The notes beneath the pieces are model-generated. The model saw only the letters and a program-made list of their open reading frames with translations. It was not told the DNA's origin and made no database searches. A DNA stretch of 64,000 bases. It comes from CAWAND01 sp963783335. GTDB taxonomy: Bacteria; Chloroflexota; Anaerolineae; Anaerolineales; E44-bin32. The translations under genes and the position numbers were made by a program. Of this stretch, positions 16,902 through 25,898 are shown piece after piece; the first letter of the stretch is position 1; each line of letters begins with the position of its first letter. Where the stretch lies: positions 48,489-112,488 of the forward strand of contig CAWAND010000009.1 of the NCBI GenBank assembly GCA_963783335.1. Reading direction: 5' to 3'.

Positions 16902-17560
16902 GCATGGATCCCGTACGGTTGATGGTTGTCGATGACCACACACTCTTTCGCGATGGGCTGCGGGCCTTGTTTGGCTCGATCGACGACATTGATGTCGTGG
17001 GGGAGGCCTCCAACGGGGAGGAGGCTGTCGACAAGGTCGGACGCCTCCAGCCAGATGTCGTCCTGATGGATATCCAGATTCCCGAGATCAACGGGATCGA
17101 AGCCACCCGGAGAATTGTCTCCGCGCACCCGGAGGTCGGTGTGATTGTGGTGACAATGCTGGAAGATGATGATTCGGTTTTCGCCGCCATGCGAGCCGGT
17201 GCCCGCGGTTACATTCTCAAGGGAGCCGATCAAGATGAGATGCTGCGCGCCATCCGGTCGGTCGCAACCGGCGAGGCCTTGTTTGGCGCCGAGGTTGCGG
17301 ACCGGTTGGTCTCCTTCTTCAATGGCGCGATCCAATCGGACGGCGACCCAGCCTTCCCGGAGCTCACCGAGCGAGAGAGGCAGGTGTTGGACCTGATCGC
17401 CAAAGGCTGGTCCAACGCCAAAATCGCCGACAGTCTGGTCATCAGCCCCAAGACGGTCAGCAATCACTGCTCCAACATCTTTTCGAAACTGCAGGTCGCT
17501 GATCGCACCCAGGCGCTGCTCCGAGCGCGGGAAGCTGGACTGGGTCAAACAGGGAGTTGA
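16898..17560 (+). CDS. NarL/LuxR-family response regulator
   Basis: 220 residues. The receiver domain has VVDDHTLFRDGLR and VVLMDIQIPEING (phosphoacceptor Asp58), with Lys in YILKGADQDE. The C-terminal LuxR helix-turn-helix is LTERERQVLDLIAKGWSNAK plus SPKTVSNHCSNI. It overlaps the kinase stop by ATGA, so the two are translationally coupled and form a two-component pair. The second in-frame ATG (16904) is an alternative start. Target genes are unknown. Confidence 0.95.
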   Translation: MSMDPVRLMVVDDHTLFRDGLRALFGSIDDIDVVGEASNGEEAVDKVGRLQPDVVLMDIQIPEINGIEATRRIVSAHPEVGVIVVTMLEDDDSVFAAMRAGARGYILKGADQDEMLRAIRSVATGEALFGAEVADRLVSFFNGAIQSDGDPAFPELTERERQVLDLIAKGWSNAKIADSLVISPKTVSNHCSNIFSKLQVADRTQALLRAREAGLGQTGS

Positions 17561-17621
17561 GATGGCCAAGGGTTCCCGGGCATCGCCGGGGCCAGGCATC
17601 GCCTGATCTGCCAACCGCCTA

Positions 17622-17627
17622 TATAAT
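17622..17627 (+). promoter_or_regulatory. -10-like TATAAT upstream of the Ser/Thr kinase
   Basis: Perfect TATAAT 85 bp before the kinase start; no good -35 at 17 bp spacing. Confidence 0.35.
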
Positions 17628-17711
17628 GGCCAGCATGGGCCTTGTGGGGACAGGGCCAGGCCCGCTGGCTTGGGGCGGCAGATAGGGAACGGGGAGCGTT
17701 GGAGGCGAGGG

Positions 17712-19244
17712 ATGGGGCAGTCGGGTTGGATTGGCCACGCACTAAGCGACCGGTATCGTATCGAATCATTGTTGGGCCAGGGTGGGATGTCGGCTGTCTA
17801 CAAAGGCACGGATCCCAACCTGCGGCGCACCGTGGCCATCAAGCTCATCCACAGCCACCTGTCTGAGGATCCCCAATTCGTAAGCCGATTTGAGGAAGAG
17901 GCGGCGGCAGTCGCTCAACTCAAACATCCCAACATCATCCAGGTCTACGATTTCGACAACGACGGGGACACGTACTACATGGTTCTCGAGTTTGTCCCCG
18001 GTGAGACCCTGCAAGCGCGCCTTCGAAAACTCAATCAAGGCAACCAGCATATGCCTCCCGAAGATGTCCGCCGGATTGTGGCGGGCGTCTGTGATGCGCT
18101 TGAGTACGCTCACAAGCGAGGCATGATCCACCGCGACGTCAAACCGGCCAATGTCATGATCACACCCGAGGGGCAGCCGGTCCTGATGGATTTTGGGATT
18201 GCCAAGATCGTCGGCGGCAAACAGCACACTGCCACGGGTAATGTGATCGGGACGGCGTCGTACATCTCTCCGGAGCAGGTGCGCGGCGAGACGCTTGACG
18301 CCCGGGTCGATATCTATGCCCTGGGTGTCATGCTCTTTGAAATGTTGAGCGGCAGGCCGCCTTTCGAAGGCGACTCGGCCATGACCGTCATGTTGAAACA
18401 CGTCAATGAACCGGTGCCGGACCTCACCCAACTCAACCCGGATGTGCCGCCGGCGCTGGTTGCGGTGACGATGAAGGCCCTGGAGAAGGATCGCAATCGT
18501 CGCTACGGCTCGACGGCCGAGATGGCGGATGCTCTGCGCAGCGCCGATCTGGCCGCCGAATCCACCGGGCTGGGCACGGCTTCGCCGGCCGGAGCCGGGG
18601 GATCGCCGCCCCAGACGATGCGTCCCGCCCCACCGGCCAGAGGCTCAGGAACCGGGAGTCGGCGGGACGGGCCAGGGGCGGGCGCCGGCGGAGGGCGCAT
18701 GGCCTGGCTTGCCGGCGGTGGGTTACTGGCGGTTGTCCTGGGTTGTGTCGTCATCGGAGGTGTGGGTTTGTTCCTCTATTCACGCATGAACGGCAGCCAA
18801 GCAGTCGCCGCCCCGACGCTCACCGGCATGCCGGTTTCAGCAACCACGCAGTCCCCACCCACGACCGCGCCCACGGCGACAGTTGAGCCACCATCGGCCA
18901 CACCTGAGCCCAGTCTCACGCCATCACCGACCACGCCGGCCGGTCCCTTTGCCCAAATCGATGGCATCCACCTCGATGGCAACCGATACATTGTTGACTA
19001 TGAGACCTTTGGCTACACGGAAGCTCTGCCCGGTATGCATGTGCATTTCTTCTTCAACACAGTTCCCCCCGAACAGGCAGGCGTTCCTGGTTCGGGCCCG
19101 TGGTATGTCTGGGGTGGGCCGCGGCCCTTCAATGGCTACTCGGTGTCCGACAAGCCCCCCGGCGCTACCCAAATGTGCGCCCTGGCCGCCAACCCCAACC
19201 ACACAGTCGTGGCCAACAGCGGCAACTGTGTCGATCTTCCCTAG
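17712..19244 (+). CDS. PknB-like transmembrane Ser/Thr protein kinase
   Basis: 510 residues. The N-terminal Hanks-type kinase has glycine loop LGQGGMSAVYKG, VAIK (Lys44), catalytic HRDVKPANVM (Asp142), DFG (Asp160), and activation segment GTASYISPEQ. A Pro/Gly-rich juxtamembrane stretch and one TM helix (LAGGGLLAVVLGCVVIGGVG) follow. An extracellular Thr/Pro-rich stalk then leads to a domain of about 95 residues with four Cys-free beta-type stretches and a C-terminal Cys pair (MCALAAN, NSGNCVDL). There are no PASTA repeats, so the sensed ligand probably differs from peptidoglycan. An internal GGAGG supports the start at 17712. Confidence 0.92.
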   Translation: MGQSGWIGHALSDRYRIESLLGQGGMSAVYKGTDPNLRRTVAIKLIHSHLSEDPQFVSRFEEEAAAVAQLKHPNIIQVYDFDNDGDTYYMVLEFVPGETLQARLRKLNQGNQHMPPEDVRRIVAGVCDALEYAHKRGMIHRDVKPANVMITPEGQPVLMDFGIAKIVGGKQHTATGNVIGTASYISPEQVRGETLDARVDIYALGVMLFEMLSGRPPFEGDSAMTVMLKHVNEPVPDLTQLNPDVPPALVAVTMKALEKDRNRRYGSTAEMADALRSADLAAESTGLGTASPAGAGGSPPQTMRPAPPARGSGTGSRRDGPGAGAGGGRMAWLAGGGLLAVVLGCVVIGGVGLFLYSRMNGSQAVAAPTLTGMPVSATTQSPPTTAPTATVEPPSATPEPSLTPSPTTPAGPFAQIDGIHLDGNRYIVDYETFGYTEALPGMHVHFFFNTVPPEQAGVPGSGPWYVWGGPRPFNGYSVSDKPPGATQMCALAANPNHTVVANSGNCVDLP

Positions 19245-19292
19245 CCGGCCCGAGCCTTTGGGCTGCACGGGGACGATTTCTGGCCCACATCG

Positions 19293-19312
19293 TTTGTGAC
19301 ATTCTTCACTAA
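19293..19312. promoter_or_regulatory. Crp/Fnr-type palindrome (site 3, one mismatch)
   Basis: TTTGTGA-N6-TCACTAA, about 150 bp upstream of the lipoprotein gene and after the kinase stop. Confidence 0.5.
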
Positions 19313-19448
19313 TGGCGCCACAACTCTCCATCTAAAGTCATCAATGAGGCCCGCGCGGATGGGCGTCTTTTGGCGCGCCGGGTGACATTTGACCTGGAAA
19401 GAAGCACCCCAATGAGGTTCTGCTTGACACCCTTAGCAGGAGGACAAC

Positions 19449-20885
19449 ATGCCATCAGCTGGCGGAATTAGAAGGATTGCCTTGCTTCTGGCTGGTTCGA
19501 TGTTGGCTGCCTGCACTGGAGCCAGCCCACCACAGCCGACCATTGATGTGCCCGATGAGGGCTCGGCCGAAATTCCCGCCGGGGTGGTACAGGCCCATTC
19601 CTCTGCGCTCGCTTATCTTGCCCAACACGAGCCGGAGAAAGGTCCCCCGTCGGATTTGCAATGGACCTCGGAGGTCATCGATACCGAAGGAATTGTCGGG
19701 GCGATGCATTTTCGATATTCTTCATCACCGTGGCAAATGGTGATTGTGGCGCCGGTGGTCGCGCCGGAGCTGACCATCTACCAGGTCCAGGTAACCAACG
19801 ACCAAACCGGGTTCAAGTGGGAGGGATCGGTCGACAAGTATGGGGCCGTAATTGAGGATGCGCCTCCGCCGCCAACGGCGCACCAGGTGCAGGGTTGGAT
19901 GGGCCATGTGCGCAGTCTCCCCGACGGGAGCGACTACGTCGAGTTTTCCCCCGAGGGTTCTGGTGCGATGGGGATTGCGGGGGCGACGGATGCCGTGGAG
20001 ACCCAAATCAGCTCCTTGCGAGACAAGACTGGAGCTGGCGAGTACGTGAATTTCTGGGGCAGCATTGCGTGTGGCGTGGATGACTACCAAGACTGCCGAT
20101 TGGTGGTCGACCGGATCCGCGCCGGCCCGGAGCAGGCAGAGCCGGAGGCTGTGGAGGGATGGGTCGGCCAGATCGTGAGCCAGCCCGCTGGCGCCCAGTT
20201 CGATGACGCGTTTGTCTTGGCCGGCGACTACCCGGTCTGGTTTGGGATCGCGTCCGCCATCGCCGACAACGGCTCGCCAATCTACGATGAGGCGCTGGCC
20301 AATTTGCGCGACTCTGGCAAGATCGTTTCGGTTTGGGGGCAGGTCCTGTGTGGTGTCCCCGATGCTAATGGCTGCCAGATCCAGGTCGACCGAGCCGAGG
20401 TCGAAGGCCAGGCGTTGGATCCGTACGAAGGTTGGACCGAGTACCACAATGGCGTCTATGGGTTTTCTTTCCACTACCCTGAGGGGTGGTCACTCGAGGA
20501 GGTGCCGGCGGGTCTCAATCCGGCCACCGAAGGCATGCCGGCCTCCGGACCAGCCGTTCGGCTGACCAAAGGTGATGCGCAGGTTTACATTGGCTACCGC
20601 CGACCGGCTGAGGATTACTTCTTGGGCGGGACGGGGATGCCCGCAGGCGATTTCGAGGATCGCGGGCAGGTGACCTTGCTTGGGGAATCGGTCGATAAAC
20701 AAGCGCTGGTCCTCGACGGCAAGGACAAGGCGCTGGTCTATGGGCTGTACGAGGGCGCCAATCTGGTGGTCCTGGTCCGGGTCGATGATCGTGGCCAAAC
20801 GGACTACGCTCAGGCCGAAATCCCGACCGAGGTTCAGAGGGATGTTGATCGAATACTGGGGACTTTCGTCCTCAGTCCGCCTTGA
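19449..20885 (+). CDS. Secreted lipoprotein with two repeated modules
   Basis: 478 residues. The lipoprotein signal peptide has lipobox LAAC (after RIALLLAGSM). Two related modules of about 80 residues begin VQGWMGHVRSLP and VEGWVGQIVSQP, and end NFWGSIACGVDDYQDCRLVV and SVWGQVLCGVPDANGCQIQV, each with a Cys pair. The C-terminal domain starts YHNGVYGFSFHYPEGW, a pattern seen in PsbP-like secreted domains. GGAGG precedes the ATG. A Crp-like site lies upstream and a shared terminator downstream. Role at the cell surface is unknown. Confidence 0.75.
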   Translation: MPSAGGIRRIALLLAGSMLAACTGASPPQPTIDVPDEGSAEIPAGVVQAHSSALAYLAQHEPEKGPPSDLQWTSEVIDTEGIVGAMHFRYSSSPWQMVIVAPVVAPELTIYQVQVTNDQTGFKWEGSVDKYGAVIEDAPPPPTAHQVQGWMGHVRSLPDGSDYVEFSPEGSGAMGIAGATDAVETQISSLRDKTGAGEYVNFWGSIACGVDDYQDCRLVVDRIRAGPEQAEPEAVEGWVGQIVSQPAGAQFDDAFVLAGDYPVWFGIASAIADNGSPIYDEALANLRDSGKIVSVWGQVLCGVPDANGCQIQVDRAEVEGQALDPYEGWTEYHNGVYGFSFHYPEGWSLEEVPAGLNPATEGMPASGPAVRLTKGDAQVYIGYRRPAEDYFLGGTGMPAGDFEDRGQVTLLGESVDKQALVLDGKDKALVYGLYEGANLVVLVRVDDRGQTDYAQAEIPTEVQRDVDRILGTFVLSPP

Positions 20886-20981
20886 TTCAAAGTAGGGCGC
20901 TGGTAGCGAACCCCGAAGCCGGCACCTGGGAGCCAAGGCGCTGCTGTTTGTGGGGCAATCTCATTGGCAAGGCTGTTCAGA

Positions 20982-21012
20982 AAGAGCCCGGCGGGGCAAT
21001 CGCCGGGCTCTT
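20982..21012. terminator. Bidirectional terminator between convergent genes
   Basis: AAGAGCCCGGCG / CGCCGGGCTCTT 12-bp stem with a 7-nt loop, between the lipoprotein (plus) and the PA14 protein (minus). Confidence 0.8.
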
Positions 21013-21026
21013 GTGTCTCCTGCAGT

Positions 21027-22931
21027 CTACGGCGCAACATCCGTCGGGAGCGGCGTCTCGGTCGAGGTGGCCTCGGGTGTGCTGGTGGGTGTGTTGGTCG
21101 GCGTGGGAGTCTCCGAAGGCGTCGAGCTGGCCGTCGCGGAAGGCGTGACCGATGGCGTCGGGCTGCTCGTCGGCGATGGCGTGACGGTTGGTGAAGGCGT
21201 CACGGTCGCACTGGGCGTGAGTGATGGCGTCGGGGTGGCCTGACGTTCGACCCACATTTTGACTGAGGCCTCACCAGAGTGTTCGTAGTATTCCACCACG
21301 ATGGTGTGATCGCCTTTTAACTTCTGATCCACCGCGTAGGTTGTGCTGCCGCTGCCGTCGTGCCATTCGTTGATGATCCACTTGCCGTCGATGCTTACCC
21401 GCACGGCGTCGTCGGCGATGGCGCGAAATCGGTAGGTCCCATCGTCGAAGTGGATCTTTTGGGTCCAGCGCGCCGAGAAGTTGTCCGCGGGGAGACCCAC
21501 TGCGGGTGAGTCGTCTTTCCAGTCATAATCAATCGACTTCTCATCCCGAACCAAGGCGGGCGTGCCCTTGAGTTCCCGGTTGGACCAATACTGGGCTTTC
21601 CAGTGCTTGAAGCTGGTCGACGACAGCTTCTCCCAGGCAAGTCGCACTCGGGCATCGTGGGTGTGTTCATAGTATTCCAAACGGATGGTGTGGGTGCTCT
21701 TGGTGACGCTGACGTCAGCCGTGAGCTCCCGCACGCTGCCGTCTTTCCACGAGTCAAGCACCAGCTGGTCATCGACGTACAATCGCGCGCCGTCATCAAC
21801 AGTGACGTGGAAACGATAAGTGGCCGCGTCCAGCTCAGCTTTCCCGGTCCAACGAACGGAGAAGTTGTCGGCCGGGATGCCCGATGCGGGAGAGCCGCGC
21901 TGCCAGTCAAAGTTGATCAACGCGTCGTTGCGCGTGACCTTTGGTTTGCCCTTGAGGGTCGCGTTGTCGAAGTACTCGCCCTTCCATGTGCCGTTGACGG
22001 TCGAGCCTGTCAGGCCCACCTTAATCTTGACCCAGAAAGGCTGATCGGCGTTCGAACCGAGGCCAAAGAGTACGCCCCCATCACTTCTCAGCTCCCATTC
22101 GCCCAGATACGTCCCGTCCTGAGACGGGGCGGTCAGCGAAACCTTGACATCCAAGGTCGCCCCTGGCGCCACGGTGCTGGTGAGGGGCGCTACCTGCGGG
22201 GCGTTCATCCGGTTGCCGTTGACGAACACCACGTCGTAGCCGGTGTTCCAGGTGCAGGTGCCCGTGTTCTTCAAACGCCAGATTTTGTCGAATGCTGACC
22301 CAGCGATCAGGGTTGTGTTGTCGGGGATGGTGACGTCGGCCACAAAACCAACTCGGTCTGAACACACAGCCGGGAAGGTCGATGTGGCTGTCAACGTCGG
22401 CGCAATGGGCGACGCCTGGGGCGCAGGAGTTGGAGTCTCGGATGGTGAGGGCACCAAGACATGGAACGCCGCCGAACTTGCCAGCCCAGCCGGCTGCGCC
22501 TGTGCCACGACGGACACCTGGGATCGGCTGGCCCACGGTCCGTCAACAGGGTAGGTGAAGGAAACGCTGAATTGCCCTGCGGAATCCACACTTGAGGCAA
22601 CCATGACGGCGTCCGGGTCGATCTGGGGGGACTGGCCGGCGGAAGGATCTCCCAGACCAACGACGATCGTCGCCCCGGAGGGCCATCCTTGGCCGAGCAG
22701 GCTGAGTGACGTCCCGGGTTTTCCTTCAGTCGGCAGCAGGACGAGGGAGCCGGGGGAGGGGGCGGTTGTTTGTTCGGGAGTAAGAACCCCGCCGGCACCG
22801 CCTGGCCCGCGCAGAATGGCGATCGCCATGATGGCGGCGACCGAGGTCAGGATCACCAGCCCTATGACCACAATGCCCAAGACCCACCACGGAACCTGGT
22901 CGTACCATTGCTTTCGCAATTGTGTATGCAT
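21027..22931 (-). CDS. Surface protein: TM anchor, NBR1-type Ig domain, two PA14 domains, Pro/Thr-rich tail
   Basis: 634 residues. The start MHTQLRKQW at 22931 (GAGG upstream) puts a TM helix (WWVLGIVVIGLVILTSVAA) at residues 15-38. The rest is extracellular: a Pro/Thr-rich linker, an Ig-like beta-sandwich of the next-to-BRCA1 type (IWRLKNTGTCTWNTGY), and two PA14 domains with ADNFSVRWTGK and ADNFSARWTQK (GKAELDAATYRFHVTVDD in the first). A C-terminal tail of about 65 residues repeats TPTPS-type units. PA14 domains usually bind carbohydrate. The repetitive tail DNA (about 21040-21240) is a likely slippage site. A CCCCGG/CCGGGG hairpin lies in its 5' leader (22943-22961). Confidence 0.88.
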   Translation of the reverse strand: MHTQLRKQWYDQVPWWVLGIVVIGLVILTSVAAIMAIAILRGPGGAGGVLTPEQTTAPSPGSLVLLPTEGKPGTSLSLLGQGWPSGATIVVGLGDPSAGQSPQIDPDAVMVASSVDSAGQFSVSFTYPVDGPWASRSQVSVVAQAQPAGLASSAAFHVLVPSPSETPTPAPQASPIAPTLTATSTFPAVCSDRVGFVADVTIPDNTTLIAGSAFDKIWRLKNTGTCTWNTGYDVVFVNGNRMNAPQVAPLTSTVAPGATLDVKVSLTAPSQDGTYLGEWELRSDGGVLFGLGSNADQPFWVKIKVGLTGSTVNGTWKGEYFDNATLKGKPKVTRNDALINFDWQRGSPASGIPADNFSVRWTGKAELDAATYRFHVTVDDGARLYVDDQLVLDSWKDGSVRELTADVSVTKSTHTIRLEYYEHTHDARVRLAWEKLSSTSFKHWKAQYWSNRELKGTPALVRDEKSIDYDWKDDSPAVGLPADNFSARWTQKIHFDDGTYRFRAIADDAVRVSIDGKWIINEWHDGSGSTTYAVDQKLKGDHTIVVEYYEHSGEASVKMWVERQATPTPSLTPSATVTPSPTVTPSPTSSPTPSVTPSATASSTPSETPTPTNTPTSTPEATSTETPLPTDVAP

Positions 22932-23126
22932 GCTGCACCTCACCCCGGATCTTGGCCGGGGTTCACTTGCTAATAGAATGCCTCGAATGGCGGACGAACG
23001 CTGTCTGGCCATGAGATATCAATCTGGGGTGCTCAGGTGGACCTCCGTCTGGTCAGAATTGCCTGTGCAACGAAACGTTCATCGTCCGGCGACGCACCCC
23101 ACCGTCGCGTGAGTTGGACGGTGGAT

Positions 23127-23148
23127 CGCCCGGGAAAGTTCCCGGGCG
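23127..23148. promoter_or_regulatory. 10-bp palindrome CGCCCGGGAA / TTCCCGGGCG
   Basis: Arms separated by AG. It shares the CGGGAAAGTT..CCG core with the palindrome at 10012-10030. It lies about 200 bp upstream of the PA14 gene; operator or hairpin. Confidence 0.4.
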
Positions 23149-23423
23149 GCTGGCCATCTGGGGCCCAACCCAAGCATGGGAGAAGTGCGCGCGTGGCAAA
23201 CATGGGGAGGTTTAAGGTGACGTCTGACGAGGCGACGTCGAAGGTGTTATGAGTTCCGGGTGAATTCTCAGAAGTTGGGAAAAGGGTTAGGGGTCGGTGA
23301 CGCCCTAGGGAGGTGTTATCGGATGGTTAACTCCCGGCGCAAATTGAATTATAGCATCAATCGTGTTTTCGCGAATCAACGACTTGGCTGCCAAAGCGTC
23401 ACCCGGCGGGCCATCCAAACTGA

Positions 23424-23441
23424 TTGTGAAGAAGTTCACAA
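23424..23441. promoter_or_regulatory. Crp/Fnr-type palindrome (site 4)
   Basis: Perfect TTGTGA-N6-TCACAA between the AP2 gene's 3' end and the PA14 gene's 5' region. Confidence 0.55.
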
Positions 23442-23481
23442 GCTCGAGGTGCCGGAAAGGGTATCCGAGGCAGCGGTTGGC

Positions 23482-23901
23482 CTAGCGGATCTCGCCCCCG
23501 TAGTAGCGGCGTTCCATCTCGCGCCGCCGTGCCACCGCCAGCCGGAGGGCCTCGCGCTCGCCGTGCAAAGCGATGGAGTAGGTGGTCTTCTGCACCTTGC
23601 CTGGCGTCGGCATCCAGGTGACCTCATAGACATCTGTGCCGTCTTTCTTGCGCCGGGTCACTCCGGGCAGATTCCCTTGAGGGCTTCTGATCCAGCGCTC
23701 GGTACGAGGCTTCCCGATGGCCGCCTCGATATCATTGCGCCAGGCTACTGCTTCCTGCAGGGCCGCTTTCTTGTTGCCCAGGTCGGGGAACCACTTGGAG
23801 AAGGTCTCACCCTTCCAGCCGATCCGCGCATACCAACCATGCAGATCCTTGCTTTCCTGGTCGATGCGGGTGATGTTCTTGTGGCCGCTGCTTTTGCCCA
23901 T
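23482..23901 (-). CDS. Tandem AP2/ERF-like DNA-binding protein
   Basis: 139 residues starting MGKSSGHKNITRIDQES, with AGGAG upstream of the ATG at 23901. Two AP2-type units are visible. The first runs from NITRIDQE through GWYARIGWKGETFSKWF to the helix ALQEAVAWRNDIEAAIG; the second from GVTRRKKDGTDVYEVTW to EALRLAVARRREMERRYYG. Each is a three-stranded sheet plus helix. AP2 units in bacteria and phages usually occur in homing endonucleases with HNH domains, but no nuclease domain is present here. It may be a domesticated DNA-binding factor; target unknown. Confidence 0.75.
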   Translation of the reverse strand: MGKSSGHKNITRIDQESKDLHGWYARIGWKGETFSKWFPDLGNKKAALQEAVAWRNDIEAAIGKPRTERWIRSPQGNLPGVTRRKKDGTDVYEVTWMPTPGKVQKTTYSIALHGEREALRLAVARRREMERRYYGGEIR

Positions 23902-24420
23902 TTTGATCTCCTGAAGCGGCGATTGGTCGACGCCAGTCGAGCGAATTCGCCGGGGTCGGCCTCCGAGGCTGTCAGGGTGACAGGCCAAAAGCTGGAGCCC
24001 GCTTGAATGCGGGCCCCCTGGAGGTTCGGCGCTTTCCGATCTGTGGCTGCCATCCCCGGCAAATCCACCCTTCAGCCGCAGTGCTGAAGAGAAGACAGAA
24101 CCTGAGCGCAACCTGCGCACTCGGATGGCAGCCCCATTATACACTTGCCTGCCAACGACACCAGGCCGTGTCGATGGTCGAACCGTCTGAATGGAGGGGA
24201 TTGCAGCTGGACCAGGACAGTGCTATTGTTGACCGCGACGATGACCGTCGCACCTATCCGGACAATCCGGCACCAGCGAAGGAGTGATTTGGCATTCCAT
24301 GCTGGGGGTGGCCAAATATGCCACCTCTGCCACTCTCGAGGCACCTTCTGACTCAGATCTGCTGACCTTGAACTCCCTCCCCGAAAACCAGATCCCATCC
24401 CAGATACGGGCGGTGCCCAC
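23902..24420. other. Intergenic interval of about 520 bp
   Basis: Between the divergent AP2 and membrane-protein genes. I see no convincing gene, repeat or palindrome; both promoters should lie here. Confidence 0.4.
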
Positions 24421-24990
24421 ATGAATCCCTTCGAATACGTTGCGCTCTTGACATCGATCGTCCTGGCGCTAGGGATCACCCGGGTGCTGGGCGGCTTCGG
24501 CGCCATGTTAGGGCACCGACGCAAGCATTCGCTTTACTGGGTCCACCTGGTATGGTTGCTGAACGTCTTCCTCTGGCTGCTCCTCAACTGGTGGATCCTC
24601 TTCCGCTGGCACCAACAGGAGACTTGGACATTCTTCCTGTTTGGCTTCGTGCTTCTCAGCCCGATTATCGCCTTTCTTCTCTCCGTGCTCTTGGTCCCTG
24701 AGCCGATCGGTGAGGGGCTCGACTTTAAGCGTCACTTCTATGACAATCATCGACCGTTCTTCGCTCTGGCGGCGCTGCTCCCTCCGATCGACCTGACCGA
24801 CACCCTGCTCAAGGGCTGGGCACATTTCCAGGCCCAGGGCATGGTCTACCCTGTGTCGATAGGTGTCTGGTTTGTGTTGATGGTGATCGCAGCTGTGACC
24901 CGAAGTCAGCGCTACCATGCTGCCTATTCGATCTTCTTTTTCATCTACTTGCTGGTCTTCATCAGCATCAATCTGAGCCTGCTCGTCTGA
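24421..24990 (+). CDS. Hypothetical polytopic membrane protein
   Basis: 189 residues with about six hydrophobic segments, including YVALLTSIVLALGITRVLGG and LVWLLNVFLWLLLNWWILF, then FFLFGFVLLSPIIAFLLSVL and the C-terminal FFIYLLVFISINLSLLV. Conserved polar residues cluster in the loop DFKRHFYDNHRPFF. There is no strong SD, but the ATG opens the frame. No family is recognised. It is followed 48 nt later by a CPBP protease gene on the same strand. Confidence 0.65.
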   Translation: MNPFEYVALLTSIVLALGITRVLGGFGAMLGHRRKHSLYWVHLVWLLNVFLWLLLNWWILFRWHQQETWTFFLFGFVLLSPIIAFLLSVLLVPEPIGEGLDFKRHFYDNHRPFFALAALLPPIDLTDTLLKGWAHFQAQGMVYPVSIGVWFVLMVIAAVTRSQRYHAAYSIFFFIYLLVFISINLSLLV

Positions 24991-25038
24991 GTTCTGGGCT
25001 GCCAGATCGATTCGCAGGCGGCCTCACGAGGAATGTGG

Positions 25039-25854
25039 ATGTTGCCCATATCACCCCGAATCTCCCCGACCCGGTTCTTTGTGTTGACCTTCCTGCTCTC
25101 TTGGGCGATCTGGATTCCGTTGGATCTGGCGCACTTCCATTTGGGGAGCTTATCAATCGACGAGGGGGCCAGTGGGGCCATCCGCCTCCTGGGGGTGTTG
25201 ATGCCGGCCACGTCAGCCTTGGTACTGACCGGGCGGGTCGAGGGCCGGGGCGGTATCTCGCGCCTGCTGGCCAGATTGACCTTGTGGCGTGTCGGCTGGG
25301 TCTGGTGGCTGGCGACAGCTTTGCCTTCGGTCCTTCTGGCGGCCGCTGCCGGCTGGGTTAACCTGGTGGATGATTCGCAGCTTGTGGCGCCCTTGCCGCC
25401 GCAGCCGCTTTCGGCGCTCCTGGTGAACGTCATCTTCCTGCTCCTTGCCACGCTCGGCGAGGAGATCGGATGGCGTGGGGTGGCCCTGCCGGCGCTCCAA
25501 ACCAAGTCGAGTGCCTTGGCCGCCAGCGCTGTGCTGGGCGTGCTCTGGGCTGTTTGGCACGTTCCCTTCTGGCTCCTGCTGGACACCTTCCGCGAGTTTG
25601 GTGTCGTGTATCTGGTGATGAATGCGCTGTTGATCCTGCCAATGACGTTCTACATCACCTGGTTCTTCAACCACAGCCGGGGCAGCCTGCTTCTGCCCGT
25701 CGTCTTTCACGTGCTGTTCAACATCATCAACGTCGCCTGGCTGCCGGTCACGCTTCACCTGGGCGCGTTCTGGCTCCTGATCGGTGCGGTCTGGGTGACC
25801 GCCCTGGCGGTCTCCCGGCATCTCGACCGCCCAGCAAGCATACGCCCGACCTGA
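25039..25854 (+). CDS. CPBP-family intramembrane glutamic protease (copy 1)
   Basis: 271 residues, polytopic. The CPBP/Abi (Rce1-like) motifs are present: EEIGWRG in TM context, WAVWHVPFWLL, and NHSRGSLLLPVVFHVLFN. The Glu pair and the two His are the catalytic/ligand residues of the family, which includes CAAX prenyl proteases and bacteriocin-immunity proteins. The ATG at 25039 is preferred over 25033 because of spacing from CGAGGA. Upstream of a TetR/ABC module but with its own orientation-independent promoter region. The substrate is unknown. Confidence 0.88.
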   Translation: MLPISPRISPTRFFVLTFLLSWAIWIPLDLAHFHLGSLSIDEGASGAIRLLGVLMPATSALVLTGRVEGRGGISRLLARLTLWRVGWVWWLATALPSVLLAAAAGWVNLVDDSQLVAPLPPQPLSALLVNVIFLLLATLGEEIGWRGVALPALQTKSSALAASAVLGVLWAVWHVPFWLLLDTFREFGVVYLVMNALLILPMTFYITWFFNHSRGSLLLPVVFHVLFNIINVAWLPVTLHLGAFWLLIGAVWVTALAVSRHLDRPASIRPT

Positions 25855-25898
25855 ACCAGGAACCCCCCTCGGCAGGTCGCACAACCCCAGATCTGGGA

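Larger units (their letters stand above)
22932..23481. other. Intergenic interval of 550 bp with two palindromes
   Basis: No credible gene. It holds the leader of the PA14 gene, a 10-bp palindrome (23127-23148) and a Crp-like site (23424-23441). A long plus-strand ORF starting at 23260 is an antisense shadow of the AP2 gene. Confidence 0.5.

Noticed and set aside
23260..24006. 248-codon plus-strand ORF over the AP2 gene
   Set aside because: The minus-strand frame carries two recognisable AP2-like units and a good SD; the plus frame is low-complexity.
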